Shown piece by piece: positions 24,113 through 36,222 of a stretch of 64,000 bases of DNA. Below the pieces are notes generated by a model that saw only the letters and a list, made by a program, of their open reading frames with translations, ran no database searches and was not told where the DNA came from. The stretch spans positions 3,596,001 to 3,660,000 of the forward strand of contig SNVD02010473.1 of NCBI GenBank assembly GCA_013180625.2, read 5' to 3'. Position numbers and translations under genes: made by a program. The stretch's first letter is position 1; each line of letters opens with the position of its first letter. This DNA is from Boswellia sacra (taxonomy: Eukaryota > Streptophyta > Magnoliopsida > Sapindales > Burseraceae).

Positions 24113-25394
24113 GTGACACGAATAGTTAAACATATCTTATCAATCCTTAATATACAAGCTCATTTAATTATATAAATTTTTACCCACTTACAACATATAC
24201 ATTATAAAACTGAAAATTTTATATTATAAAGTAAAATAATTTATATAGTAGTAAATTATGATGATTTTAATAATTTGTTATACTAATAATTATTTATATT
24301 CTAAAATTAATTTTAATTGATATAAATATATAGAATATGATATATTATGTATAATTAGGTTAAATAATTAAATAAATTATGTAAATTAAGTATGACATGA
24401 TTATAACATATAAGTGACATGTTTAATAACTATGTTTAATCCTGTTTCATATTTCGATACGAATAATTAATGGATCGATATGTGTGACACAAATTATCGT
24501 TCTGAAATCAAAGTCATCTATAAGTGTTCAGTGGACTGGGCCAACCCACAAAACTTTAGGAGCCTTTTAGACGGAACCCAAATGTGACGCATCATAATAT
24601 ACCTATCTAGTCGGGTAGCTAGAAACAAAATGGATCTTGTAAATTTCTCACAACTGGATGTGTCCAAGGCCATATGAAGCTGCTGTCACGCCGAAGAGCC
24701 GACAACTTCCATGGAATTCAAGTGATGTTCACTATGGAATTCAACTGACCAACCTTGAAACAACCGATGCCTACTTTACAGGAAACATTATAGACATTAT
24801 AAAATACTTAATTGTTTAAATGATGTTTTGCCATCAGGCCCTAGCTCCCCTTTTACCCCAATATGGACGAGGTTTATTAGCTTAGCAAATGAGTCAAGTA
24901 AAGCAAAAGCAATGGCACTGGAGGACCTCGCTCAGTTCGGCTCTAACACGACGTGGAGATCGGTAGATTACTAAATCAACCTACCAGCATTCAAGAAACT
25001 TTGGATAGTTTTACCAATATTGCAGGAAGATGATGTAAGTAAGAGATGGATAATAAGTTTGCAGCAAAAAATGATCAAACATGCTACTGGACGAAGAAGA
25101 GACATGCATGGATCTAGATCTACATTACTCTCTTGATCATCACTTTGGGGGCTCTGAGTGGCAGTGACAATGGAATTTTGGCACCCAGTTGTACATCTTT
25201 GATGTCTCTTTCCTTGCGTTAATTGTTATTTTCCTCAATGCATGCTGGAAATCTATCATATCGATCCCTTTGGTATGTCGAGGATTTCACCTTATGGCTT
25301 GTTTATTTGTGTATCAAGGGTACTCAATTGTTCTTGGACTTCTTGTCTATGAAACCTATTGATGTATGCATGCGCTTTGTAATTGTTTCAAAAC
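24113..25394. other. intergenic, no gene seen
   Basis: AT-rich to 24500, then more balanced composition (24540-25220) with a short frame starting near 24912. No family, splice structure or known repeat was recognised. Confidence 0.4.
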
Positions 25395-25578
25395 CGAATT
25401 TATTTGTTGTAATATGCAATATCTATGAACTGGATCATGATATATTATTCACATAATACAACCAAAATACTCAATGAGAGAGTAAAGTTGCCATATTTTA
25501 GAGGTAATTGTTGTATTATGTGAATAATATATCATGATCTAATTCATAGATATTGCATATTAGAACAATTAAATTTCG
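25395..25578. repeat. long near-perfect hairpin (68-bp arms, 47-nt loop)
   Basis: The left arm 25395-25462 and right arm 25510-25578 are inverse copies. The inner 52 bp (starting AATATGCAATATCTATGAAC) match at 50 positions; the outer 16-17 bp match with a few changes and one 1-nt gap. A transcript would fold into a long stem. It could be a young miRNA/siRNA-type hairpin, a small foldback MITE, or an inverted duplication by replication slippage. No coding frame explains it. Confidence 0.85.
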
Positions 25579-25633
25579 TTTGGCATCTGTCAATGCTTAT
25601 ATCGACGTATTTTTAAGTAAAATGAAATAAAAT

Positions 25634-25738
25634 GATTGCTTATTGGATGGTTTAGTATATTGACGTCCTGCAATATTTAGCCAAGACACACTCTTCACGC
25701 AATTCAAATACCTCTTCAATAGTTCTCTCGGCATCGAT
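25634..25738 (-). pseudogene. relic of the last exon of a UMP-CMP kinase gene
   Basis: On the minus strand, after a TTTGGTAG acceptor-like site, the translation IDAERTIEEVF matches VDAERTVEEVF of the intact gene at 34754-34867. Nucleotide similarity continues to GCAGGACGT and ACTAAACCATCCA but with deletions that break the frame. No other exons of this copy were found; a retrotransposon fragment lies where they would be. Confidence 0.8.
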
Positions 25739-25976
25739 CTACCAAATATGATGCTGCTTAGCCAACATTAATTAATTAATATTATGACAAATTCGAATTC
25801 AGACCATTACTCTTACTATATATATATATTCTTTATACGATCCATTATATTAGTCACTTAATCTTAGCATTATCACTTTATATTCTCTCAATTTCCTTTC
25901 ATTAGACAAAGTTTCTTCCATCAATCTCACAAATCTTGGTGTTTGTTCCAACAAATCTGTAAAAGAAATGTTAATA

Positions 25977-26772
25977 TGTAATTAATTTCTTAAAAACATC
26001 AAGAAATTTAGAGAATTGTTTATTTGAATCGCTCCTTTTGAGATGTTGAGGAAAAGGGATTGGTGACACATACGGTGGTGGTGATGTTGCTGAATGTGGC
26101 TGCTCAATGTTCTCATTAAATTGGAATGTATGGTTGTTGTTCTCAGCTTCTTTGGAGATGTCATGGGGTTGGGAAAATTTCTTCTCCCTTGTCAATGTGA
26201 TCACCTTCACATCCTCCTCAAAATTTGTTTTGGTGCTGCTTGAAAAATGCTTCTTGAGGTCTTACTGAATTCAAATTCTCTAATCGGCTCATTTGCATTT
26301 CAAGAATTTTCATGGAGGTTGGTTGGTTTTGATGCATGACCTTTGATTCAGCCACATATTGAGAAATGCTTGCTGAAAGTTTAGAAATACGGGCATCAAG
26401 TTGAGCAAGAGTTTCCTCCAAACTACTTTTCTCTTCTTTAGGTTGAACATAATGAGAATTCAAAAAATTCTAATCATTGGCCCATTAATAGTTGGGATAA
26501 CTAGTCCAAGTTGAGTTATATGTGTACAGGAAAGGATGGTATTGTCGCCCTTGAATGTTTAACACATAATTTGTTTGGTAAGTGTTTGGGAATGAAAAGG
26601 AGTTCTCAACTTGGCAATCAACACTACAATGATTCCCATCACATAACTCACATACTGTATTCACATCCCAATTTCCCAATTGCCTTGACATGGTTGCTGC
26701 TTGAGCTCTTGGTGCATCCATAGCACCAAAATCAACTCCCATGGTAAGTTGTTTTAACTTCCTAAACTTCAT
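25977..26772 (-). mobile_element. decayed Ty3/gypsy gag region (Athila/Tat-type)
   Basis: Three broken minus-strand frames read in gag order: 26485-26772 with CELCDGNHCSVDC and Asn/Tyr-rich text, 26218-26463 with ETLAQLDARISKLSASI, and 25971-26210 with KVITL, PPPYVSPIPFPQHLK and KQFSKFLDVFKKL. These blocks are characteristic of the C-terminal part of plant gypsy gag proteins. Stops and frameshifts separate them, and neither pol nor LTRs are recognisable nearby. The DNA to about 27110, with a TATCGTTCCCACGAAGACTG stretch at 26920-26939, is probably non-coding sequence of the same element. Confidence 0.75.
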
Positions 26773-28892
26773 GCATACCTAAATCAACACAAAGACAACC
26801 AAAAACAAAAACTGAAAATTAACTAAAAAGAAAATTGATTCAAATTAAAATAGAGATGTTATCAATTTATTACTTGTTATGATTCTGTGCACTTGCGGAT
26901 TTTACATCACAAATTTTTGTATCGTTCCCACGAAGACTGCGTTACTAATTATCCAATCGTATCTAACTCTAATTTTATTTGAACAATGATTAACTAATAA
27001 CAATTTAATAAGAAAGCAAATAATAACAATCACTAAGGTGACAATTGAGTAAAGAAAATAATAAAAATGATTTAAATAATGAAAATAACAAAGTACAAGT
27101 TAACACACGCCGCAGCCCATATGAACCTATGCCGCGGTGCAAAACATTTTACCTCTTATCCAAAGTCTAACGTCACCTAAACCCGTATTGTCTTTGTTAG
27201 TATATTAATTAACGTAAATAATATGATAATCATTTAATAATATCACATAGATTTTTATTAGTACGTTTCCATGGATAATTTATAAAAATAGCATCACTCA
27301 TATATAAATAAGCTTATAATCTTTGCTTGAAATTGATTGTGTTTTAGTAAAATATATATATTTTTAAGATTATAAAAACTAGTTGAATTATTTTTTAAAC
27401 AAAAAACATCATAAATAAAGTTTATCGTTTTCGAAAATTGCAAATGAAATCAGTAAACCTTCGCTTGCCGTCATAGGTGTTTTGCAGAAGTGTGGTGATG
27501 AAATTAAAAGAGCTATTTGAGTATATGAGTTCAGACCAATCTATCTGATAATTAATATTTGTCAAAATTCTTAGGAGCAAGACTCTTGTTGATTAAAAAA
27601 CTAAAAACATTAATACGATGTTAAACAAAATCAAATTATTTGACAGGACTATAATTAAAATAAATTTAAATGTAATTATTTTATTTAAAATTTGATATTA
27701 TTCTTACAAAACTATTCCGTTTTTGGGAACTTAATGCAACATGTATAACAAACGGATCCAATTTATTAACCACAAAGATCTCTCAGACAACTTCCCCTCT
27801 CCCAAATTCCCACCCAAGGTTTCTCCTTCCCAATTTCGAACCAATTTCCTGGGAACCAATTTCCATGTATGCTCTAACGACATGGGATAAAAAGAAACTC
27901 TTTAGGAAAATTAGAAAAATCATAATTACAACCGGAAACAGGCGGGAAAGAATTGCAAACTCCATTATTATATAATTTATTATAATTTCCTCTAATATCT
28001 TAATAATTATGTTTATTTAAAAAATTATCTGAATAATTATTAAATATCATTTTTGAAGAAAAATAGTATTACAGTCCAAACTATTCATATACACCCATAT
28101 AAACCTATGTGATATTATTAAATAATTATCACATCATCTATATTAATTGATGTTATTCAAATTTAATATTCACTCGTGTATTCAAATCATATCACGTCAG
28201 TTTATATAAATAAACTTATATAAATAATTTATAAGATTATATCACTCTTAAAAATATATATATTGAAAATCAATCTCCTCCTATTTAGATATATAAGACT
28301 CATAATTTACATGACTTATCAACAAAGTCTTCTTTCACACTTTACATGACTTATCATAACGGTATATTTTTCATGATTTGCCGTCCCTCGACATCAAGCT
28401 TCCAAAGCATAAATTTCATTGCAGGATAATACAAATAATATTCCCCTTACCCAATGAGATGCAGCATTAAATTTTAGATTAATAATTAATATTACAAGTT
28501 CTTTATCAAACATTGGATTACGTTAAAAATCATTAAGTGAATCAACAAGGTCCAACCAGCTCAAGGTTTTCATTTAATAGATTCTATCAAAGGTCATCCA
28601 TTGCCCGATTAACATCGACAATACCTTAATTTCAAGAATACTCTTGTTGATGTTGCATCCAAATCAAAGGACGATGACCTTATTACATATCTTATAAAGT
28701 AGATTAACTTATAGAGAAAAAAAAAAAGGCTTCTCGCTCTCCTCAATAAAGGCCTATATCAAACCAAAATCGTAAAACAGATAATACCTATAAGAAAGCA
28801 AACCCGTAAAATACACACACCAACATTATTAAGTATGAATTTCAAGCAAACCCAGGAACATCTAAATAATTAAACCTAATTTGGATTAATTA
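26773..28892. other. intergenic, mostly AT-rich repeat-like DNA
   Basis: 26773-27110 likely belongs to the gypsy relic. The rest is very AT-rich. An 'ACATGACTTATCAAC' motif near 28312-28326 recurs near 37809-37823, suggesting a dispersed repeat. One short frame with a signal-like N-terminus is listed separately. No other gene seen. Confidence 0.4.
27783..27965 (-). CDS. candidate small secreted peptide, unsupported by homology
   Basis: A 60-residue frame from an ATG at 27963-27965. The N-terminus (MEFAILSRLFPVVIMIFLIF onward) has a basic residue, a long hydrophobic core and a plausible signal cleavage after HVVRA. The remaining 27 or so residues (YMEIGSQEIGSKLGRRNLGW then EFGRGEVV) are polar and carry a GRR processing-like site. 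The local DNA is less AT-rich than its flanks. It matches no peptide-hormone family I know and has no paralogue here, so it may be chance. Confidence 0.2.
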   Translation of the reverse strand: MEFAILSRLFPVVIMIFLIFLKSFFLSHVVRAYMEIGSQEIGSKLGRRNLGWEFGRGEVV

Positions 28893-28897
28893 ATTTT
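28893..28897. repeat. left 5-bp target-site duplication of the copia element
   Basis: ATTTT directly before the left LTR equals ATTTT at 34100-34104 directly after the right LTR. Confidence 0.95.
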
Positions 28898-29350
28898 TGT
28901 GAAGTGGGTGAAGGCATTTTTGCCTTTCACCCAATCCCACATCGGTGGGAAACCAAATCCAAGGGGGAGGCTAAGGCTATATAATAAAGCCTTCCTCCTC
29001 CCCTTAAAAATTGTACCAAGCTTATGTATTAAGCTTTTCTCTTCTTCCTCCCTTGTAATCTCCTCCATTTTAATTGTGAGAGAGATTGTAATATTTTTCT
29101 TCATAGTGAAATATTTTCGGTCTTGTCCCGTGGAGGTTTCCCTCAAATTGAGGGTTTTACCACGTTAAATATTTGTGTCTTTATTTTCTTTAATTGCCTT
29201 TAATTTATTTATTGTGCGAAGGCTGAGCCGCCCAAGTTGTCTATTTTATTTATTGTGGAGGGCAGTGCCACCCAAATTGTTATTTCTAACATAACAATTT
29301 GTTTCTTGTCTTTTATTTGAGCTGCGGTAGGAGTGTTCAATCTCCTAACA
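28898..29350 (+). repeat. left LTR of the copia element
   Basis: 453 bp, TG...CA. It contains a CTATATAATAAAG promoter core near 28977-28989, matched at the same place in the right LTR, so it is the likely start of the element's RNA. Confidence 0.97.
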
Positions 29351-29351
29351 G

Positions 29352-29363
29352 TGGTATCAGAGC
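29352..29363 (+). other. primer binding site
   Basis: TGGTATCAGAGC starts one base after the LTR end. This is the standard plant copia primer site complementary to the 3' end of initiator methionine tRNA. Confidence 0.92.
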
Positions 29364-29673
29364 AAGGTTGCGAAGGCAGAGCCAAGGGTTAGGACAGTGA
29401 GTGGTTACTTGTATGGTTATATACATGTCTAGGAAAACTTTGTCAAAAAGACGATAAGAGTCTAAGGAGACTGGATTTTAAGTGGGACCGCTTGTGACCC
29501 CTCCAGTGTTTCCTGGAAGCTTTCCTGGTGTATATTAAATCGTACCGGCACTTACTACTATTCTTGGTTACTGTTTAGCAGTGGTGTACGTATACGGATA
29601 CTGTTACTGTTCACGTATACGATACTATTCAAGGATACTGTTCACATATACGGTACTGTTCACTGCAAGACAA

Positions 29674-32600
29674 ATGGCAGCCAAATTCAAGATAGAGAAG
29701 TTCGATGGAAACAACTTTGGGCTATGGAAAATTAAAATAAAGGCTATCTTGAGAAAAGAAAATTGCCTTGAAGCAATTGATGGAAGACCGGAAAATATGC
29801 AAGATGAAAATAAATGGGAGAAGATAGATGGTGATGCGATGGCAAGTCTACATCTAGCAGTTGCAGATGAAGTGCTGTCAAGTATTCAAGAATTAAACTC
29901 TGCAAAGGAGATTTGGGATACTTTGACAAGCTTGTATGAAGCCAAATCTCTACACAACAAAATTTTCTTGAAAAGGAAGCTGTACACTCTTCGTATGTCA
30001 GAAACCACTCCGGTGACTGAACATATCAACACTTTGAAGACGTTATTCTCTCAACTCTCAACCATGGAGCATAACATAGAAGAGAAGGAACGTGCTGAGC
30101 TTCTACTTCAGAGTCTACCTGATTCATATGATAATCTCATCCTCAACTTGGCAAATGGTTCAATGAAGTCATCTCTAGTCTTTAATGATGTTGCGGCTGC
30201 TGTCTTAGAAGAAGAAAGCAGACGTAAAAACAAGGAAGACAGAATAATGACTTCTCAACATGCAGAGGCTTTATCCGCCAACAGAGGGAGATCAAGGGAA
30301 CGTGGTCCCAGTGGGAGTCACAATCAGAACAGGGGAAAGTCTAAAGGAAGGAAGTTTATTAAATGCTACCATTGTGGAAAGCAAGGGCACGTGAAAAACG
30401 AGTGTTGGCATCTTAAGAAGAATGGAGAGGGAAACAGCAAAGGAAAAGAATCTGAGTCGTCAGGATCTCAGGGTTGTGTAGCAAGTACTTCAGGGAATGG
30501 CGAAATCTTGTGCAGCGAGGCAACAACAGTTGTGGAAGGCAGAAAAAGGTTTGCTGATATATGGTTAATTGATTCAGCAGCAACATGGCATATGACTTCT
30601 AGAAGAGATTGGTTCTATCAATATAAACCTATCTCAGAAGGGTCTGTGTACATGGGTGATGATCATGCCTTAAAAATCGCTGGTATTGGAACCATCAAAG
30701 TAAAAATGTTTGATGATACGATTCGCACTATCCAAGATGTACGACATGTGACTGGCTTGAAGAAAAATTTGCTATCGATGGGACAGTTGGATGACCTCGG
30801 ATGTGAATTCCATACGAAAAATGGGATCATGAAGGTTGTCAGAGGCGCACTTGTGGTGATAAAGGCAGAAAAGATTGCTGCTAACCTATACATGCTCCAT
30901 GGAGAAACGGTTCAGGAGGCAGAAACAGCGATTGCTAGTTCTGGAGAAGAATTGTCTATGATATGGCATCAAAGACTTGGCCATATGTCCGAAAAGGGTT
31001 TGAAGATTCTCTCTGATCGAAAACTACTTCCTGGAATCAAAACTGTAAGTTTACCATTCTGTGAGCATTGTGTTATTAGCAAGCAGAGTAGACTGAGTTT
31101 TAGCAGATCTATTGCTAGGAGTAAAAACATTCTAGACTTGATTCATTCTGATGTTTGGGAATCACCAGTTACGTCCCTAGGAGGAGCAAACTACTTTGTA
31201 TTGTTTGTGGATGATTATTCTAGGAGATGTTGGGTATATGTCATCAAGAAAAAGTCAGATGTATTTTCTGTATTCAAAGCCTTCAAAGCACAAGTGGAAC
31301 TTGAATCCGGAAAAAGGATCAAGTGTTTGAGGACAGATAATGGGAGAGAATTCTGCAACAAGGAGTTTGACACATTTTGTAGTAAAGAAGGTGTGAAACG
31401 GCAGAAGACAGTTGCTTACACACCACAACAAAATGGAGTGGCAGAGCGGACGAATAGAACTCTCGCAGAAAAAATGAGAGCATTACTAAGGACTGCGGGT
31501 CTACCCAAGACATTTTGGGCAGAAGCAGCCACTACAGCCTGTTACTTGATAAATAGGTCTCCATCAACAGCAATTGAGATGAAGACACCTATGGAGATGT
31601 GGACCGGTAAGCCAACTGATTATTCCTCCCTTCATATTTTCGGATGTCCTGCTTATGTAATGTATCATGACCAAGAAAGAACGAAGCTGGATCCAAAATC
31701 CAGGAAATGTATCTTCTTGGGATATGCTGATGGAGTAAAGGGGTATCGCTTATGGGATCCTACTGCCCATAAGATTGTCATCAGCAGGGATGTTGTCTTT
31801 ATAGAAGACATGTTTAAATGTGAAGAAAGTGATAGCATGAAGAAAAATGTTGAGACTGTATCAATACAGGAAGAAACAGTTTCTTCTGAAGCAATACCAG
31901 AACACGATGATCAAGAACCAGTTGAGTCTGAAGCACCTGAAGTCCGTCGATCAACTCGAGAAAGAAGGGAACCTTCTTGGCACTCAGAATATGTGATGGC
32001 GAGCAATGTTGCATACTGTCTCCTAACAGAAGATGGGGAGCCTTCAACCTTTTATGAGGCTATAAAAAGTTCTGATGCATCTCTATGGATGACAGCAATG
32101 CATGAAGAGATGGAAGCTTTAGACAAAAACAAGACATGGGATCTTGTGCCACTACCACATGGAAGAAAAGCCATCGGAAACAAATGGGTCTACAAGATCA
32201 AACGTGATGGGAATGATCAAGTTGAGCGGTATCGTGCTAGACTGGTGGTCAAAGGATATGCTCAGAAAGAAGGAGTTGATTTCAATGAGATATTCTCTCC
32301 TGTGGTAAGACTTACAACAATTCGAGTAGTCTTGGCTATGTGTGCTACTTTTGACTTACACTTAGAGCAGTTAGATGTAAAAACTGCATTTCTTCATGGA
32401 GAACTTGAAGAAGAAATTTATATGCTCCAACCGGAAGGTTTTGTTAAAGAAGGAAAAGAAAACTTGGTTTGCAGGTTGACCAAATCTCTGTACGGCTTAA
32501 AACAGGCGCCAAGATGTTGGTACAAGAGATTTGATTCATTCATCATCAGCCTTGGGTACAACAGACTCAGTTCAGATCATTGTACTTATTACAAGAGGTT

Positions 32601-33594
32601 TGAGGAAGACTTTATCATTTTGCTGTTGTACGTGGACGATATGTTGGTAACAGGCACCAACAAAGATCAGGTCCAAGAATTAAAGGCACAATTGGCTAGG
32701 GGTTTTGAAATGAAGGATTTAGGACCGGCAAACAAGATTCTAGGGATGCAAATTCACCGAGACAGAAAAAACAGGAAGATTTGGCTATCTCAAAAGAACT
32801 ACTTGAAGAAAATCTTGCGTCGCTTCAACATGCAAGATTGTAAGCCAATTTCTACCCCATTTCTTGTTAATCATAAATTATCCTCGAGTATGAGTCCTAG
32901 CAATGAAGCGGAGAGGATGGAAATGTCTCGAGTATCGTATGCATCAGCAGTAGGGAGTCTAATGTATGCTATGATTTGTACAAGACCAGACATTGCACAA
33001 GCAGTGGGAGCGGTCAGTAGATTCATGGCTAATCCGGGGAGAGAGCATTGGAATTCTGTTAAGAGGATCCTTAGATACATCAAAGGAACCTCTGATGCTG
33101 CACTATGCTATGGGGGATCAGAGTTCATTGTCAATGGCTATGTTGATTCAGATTTTGCAGGAGATATTGACAAAAGGAAGTCCACTACAGGCTATGTGTT
33201 TACACTTGCAGGAGGTGCTGTGAGCTGGGTATCTAAACTTCAAACTGTTGTGGCTCTATCTACAACAGAAGCAGAATATATGGCAGCTACACAAGCTTGC
33301 AAGGAAGCTGTCTGGATCAAAAGGTTATTGGAGGAACTCGGGCACAAACAAGAGAAGATTTCTTTGTTTTGTGACAGTCAGAGTACCTTGCATATCGCAA
33401 GGAATCCAGCCTTTCATTCAAGAACGAAGCACATAGGAGTTCAATATCATTATGTACGAGAAGTAGTTGAAGATGGAATAGTGGATATGCAGAAAATCCA
33501 CACGAAGGACAACATAGCAGATGCATTAACTAAACCAATCAATGCTGACAAGTTCATCTGGTGTAGAACGTCTTGTGGCCTATTAAAGACGTGA
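29674..33594 (+). CDS. copia gag-pol polyprotein, intact
   Basis: A 1306-residue frame from the ATG at 29674. The frame is open 31 codons further up, but without a good start, and the gag N-terminus begins here (MAAKFKIEKFDG). Order: gag/UBN2 domain (about 1-200), CCHC zinc knuckle CYHCGKQGHVKNEC (about 231-244), protease with DSAATWHMT (about 300), GAG-pre-integrase with WHQRLGH (about 431) and C-x2-C, integrase core D493, D555, E591 (exact D-35-E spacing), reverse transcriptase with LYGLKQAPRCWY and YVDD at 986-989, and RNase H with VDSDFAGD (about 1158) and STTEAEYMA. No stop or frameshift is seen, so the product could be functional. Expression cannot be judged from sequence. Confidence 0.97.
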   Translation: MAAKFKIEKFDGNNFGLWKIKIKAILRKENCLEAIDGRPENMQDENKWEKIDGDAMASLHLAVADEVLSSIQELNSAKEIWDTLTSLYEAKSLHNKIFLKRKLYTLRMSETTPVTEHINTLKTLFSQLSTMEHNIEEKERAELLLQSLPDSYDNLILNLANGSMKSSLVFNDVAAAVLEEESRRKNKEDRIMTSQHAEALSANRGRSRERGPSGSHNQNRGKSKGRKFIKCYHCGKQGHVKNECWHLKKNGEGNSKGKESESSGSQGCVASTSGNGEILCSEATTVVEGRKRFADIWLIDSAATWHMTSRRDWFYQYKPISEGSVYMGDDHALKIAGIGTIKVKMFDDTIRTIQDVRHVTGLKKNLLSMGQLDDLGCEFHTKNGIMKVVRGALVVIKAEKIAANLYMLHGETVQEAETAIASSGEELSMIWHQRLGHMSEKGLKILSDRKLLPGIKTVSLPFCEHCVISKQSRLSFSRSIARSKNILDLIHSDVWESPVTSLGGANYFVLFVDDYSRRCWVYVIKKKSDVFSVFKAFKAQVELESGKRIKCLRTDNGREFCNKEFDTFCSKEGVKRQKTVAYTPQQNGVAERTNRTLAEKMRALLRTAGLPKTFWAEAATTACYLINRSPSTAIEMKTPMEMWTGKPTDYSSLHIFGCPAYVMYHDQERTKLDPKSRKCIFLGYADGVKGYRLWDPTAHKIVISRDVVFIEDMFKCEESDSMKKNVETVSIQEETVSSEAIPEHDDQEPVESEAPEVRRSTRERREPSWHSEYVMASNVAYCLLTEDGEPSTFYEAIKSSDASLWMTAMHEEMEALDKNKTWDLVPLPHGRKAIGNKWVYKIKRDGNDQVERYRARLVVKGYAQKEGVDFNEIFSPVVRLTTIRVVLAMCATFDLHLEQLDVKTAFLHGELEEEIYMLQPEGFVKEGKENLVCRLTKSLYGLKQAPRCWYKRFDSFIISLGYNRLSSDHCTYYKRFEEDFIILLLYVDDMLVTGTNKDQVQELKAQLARGFEMKDLGPANKILGMQIHRDRKNRKIWLSQKNYLKKILRRFNMQDCKPISTPFLVNHKLSSSMSPSNEAERMEMSRVSYASAVGSLMYAMICTRPDIAQAVGAVSRFMANPGREHWNSVKRILRYIKGTSDAALCYGGSEFIVNGYVDSDFAGDIDKRKSTTGYVFTLAGGAVSWVSKLQTVVALSTTEAEYMAATQACKEAVWIKRLLEELGHKQEKISLFCDSQSTLHIARNPAFHSRTKHIGVQYHYVREVVEDGIVDMQKIHTKDNIADALTKPINADKFIWCRTSCGLLKT

Positions 33595-33634
33595 GCAGCA
33601 TGTATAGAGACAAGACTGAAAGGAAAAATGCCTT

Positions 33635-33646
33635 CAAGTGGGAGAA
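33635..33646 (+). other. polypurine tract
   Basis: The purine-rich AAGTGGGAGAA directly before the right LTR, where plus-strand DNA synthesis would start. Confidence 0.75.
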
Positions 33647-34099
33647 TGTGAAGTGGGTGAAGGCATTTTTGCCTTTCACCCAATCCCACATCGGTGGGAA
33701 ACCAAATCCAAGGGGGAGGCTAAGGCTATATAATAAAGCCTTCCTCCTCCCCTTAAAAATTGTACCAAGCTTATGTATTAAGCTTTTCTCTTCTTCCTCC
33801 CTTGTAATCTCCTCCATTTTAATTGTGAGAGAGATTGTAATATTTTTCTTCATAGTGAAATATTTTCGGTCTTGTCCCGTGGAGGTTTCCCTCAAATTGA
33901 AGGTTTTACCACGTTAAATATTTGTGTCTTTATTTTCTTTAATTGCCTTTAATTTATTTATTGTGCGAAAGCTGAGCCGCCCAAGTTATCTATTTTATTT
34001 ATTGTGGAGGGCAGTGCCACCCAAATTGTTATTTCTAACATAACAATTTGTTTCTTGTCTTTTATTTAAGCTGCGGTAGGAGTGTTCAATCTCCTAACA
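33647..34099 (+). repeat. right LTR of the copia element
   Basis: 453 bp. Compared with the left LTR there are four substitutions, each G in the left and A in the right copy, and no indels. Confidence 0.97.
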
Positions 34100-34137
34100 A
34101 TTTTTATATAATTCTTTGTCAATTTTGTAAACGAATT

Positions 34138-34169
34138 AACGCTCTACCTTGGTAACGCTCTACCTTGGT
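34138..34169. repeat. 16-bp tandem duplication in a larger diverged repeat
   Basis: AACGCTCTACCTTGGT occurs twice head to tail. It lies inside two diverged copies of a roughly 120-bp unit (about 34100-34200 and 34225-34320) that share TTTTTATA-GATTCTTT, TTTGTAAACG and ATCCATTAAGC blocks. Confidence 0.75.
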
Positions 34170-34753
34170 AAATCCATTAAGCTAATGAACAAACAAGAGT
34201 AGAACTAGTAATTTAGTTTAGATTGATCAATTTTTATACGATTCTTTACCAATTTTTGTAAACGGACTAATGTTATAGCCTAGTTGAATCCATTAAGCCG
34301 ATGAATGAACAAAAATCGAACTAGTTAAATAGAAATCACGGTAAAAAAATTAAAAAAATATTAAAGAAAGATTATTTCAGTCTTTAAATTAATTTCAATT
34401 CCATAAAAATTTTATAAAGTCAAAAAACCTCTAAAGAACGAATTCCAAAAGTTTCATGCGAAAAAGGAAATCACCTCTGCCCATCAACACTCTCATTCCT
34501 GTATCGAGTCCCACAATAACGTGGAGAGCCTTTCAGCACTAAGGAACTTTGAATAATTAATTTACCAGTACCAAATTATATAGAGAATATCTAAATATTA
34601 TATACTTAATTTAGTATGCAGATCACAAATTTGCAATCTCGAGTATTTTAACTATGAAATAGGATGACAACCACCTAATTATGCATTTACTAAGATAAGG
34701 ATATTAAAGACATCATGTGGACCATTCATAAATATACTCAAGTAAATTAATGA
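34170..34753. other. 3' flank of the UMP-CMP kinase gene
   Basis: Contains the second copy of the diverged repeat and then the probable 3' UTR of the kinase gene. Nothing else recognised. Confidence 0.4.

Positions 34754-36222
<1,469 letters not shown>

Larger units (their letters stand above)
28898..34099 (+). mobile_element. complete Ty1/copia LTR retrotransposon
   Basis: A 5202-bp element: LTR 28898-29350, primer site, gag-pol frame, polypurine tract, LTR 33647-34099, flanked by ATTTT target duplications. The LTRs are both 453 bp, begin TG and end CA, and differ at only four positions. The domain order gag-protease-integrase-RT-RNase H (integrase before RT) defines copia. The single long frame and the DSAATWHMT protease suggest the Tork/Tnt1-like side of the superfamily (inference). 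The element sits just downstream of the UMP-CMP kinase gene in opposite orientation. Intact coding and near-identical LTRs indicate a recent insertion. Confidence 0.98.

Noticed and set aside
25223..25456. A 77-codon plus-strand frame running into the hairpin
   Set aside because: It ends inside the hairpin arm and has no recognisable protein features; the hairpin explains the structure.
28886..29168. Frames on both strands repeated at 33554-33917
   Set aside because: They lie in the two LTRs of the copia element, which explains their duplication; the LTRs are not coding.
29581..29673. A 31-codon N-terminal extension of the copia polyprotein
   Set aside because: It would begin at GTG and is Tyr-rich leader text; the gag domain begins at the ATG at 29674.
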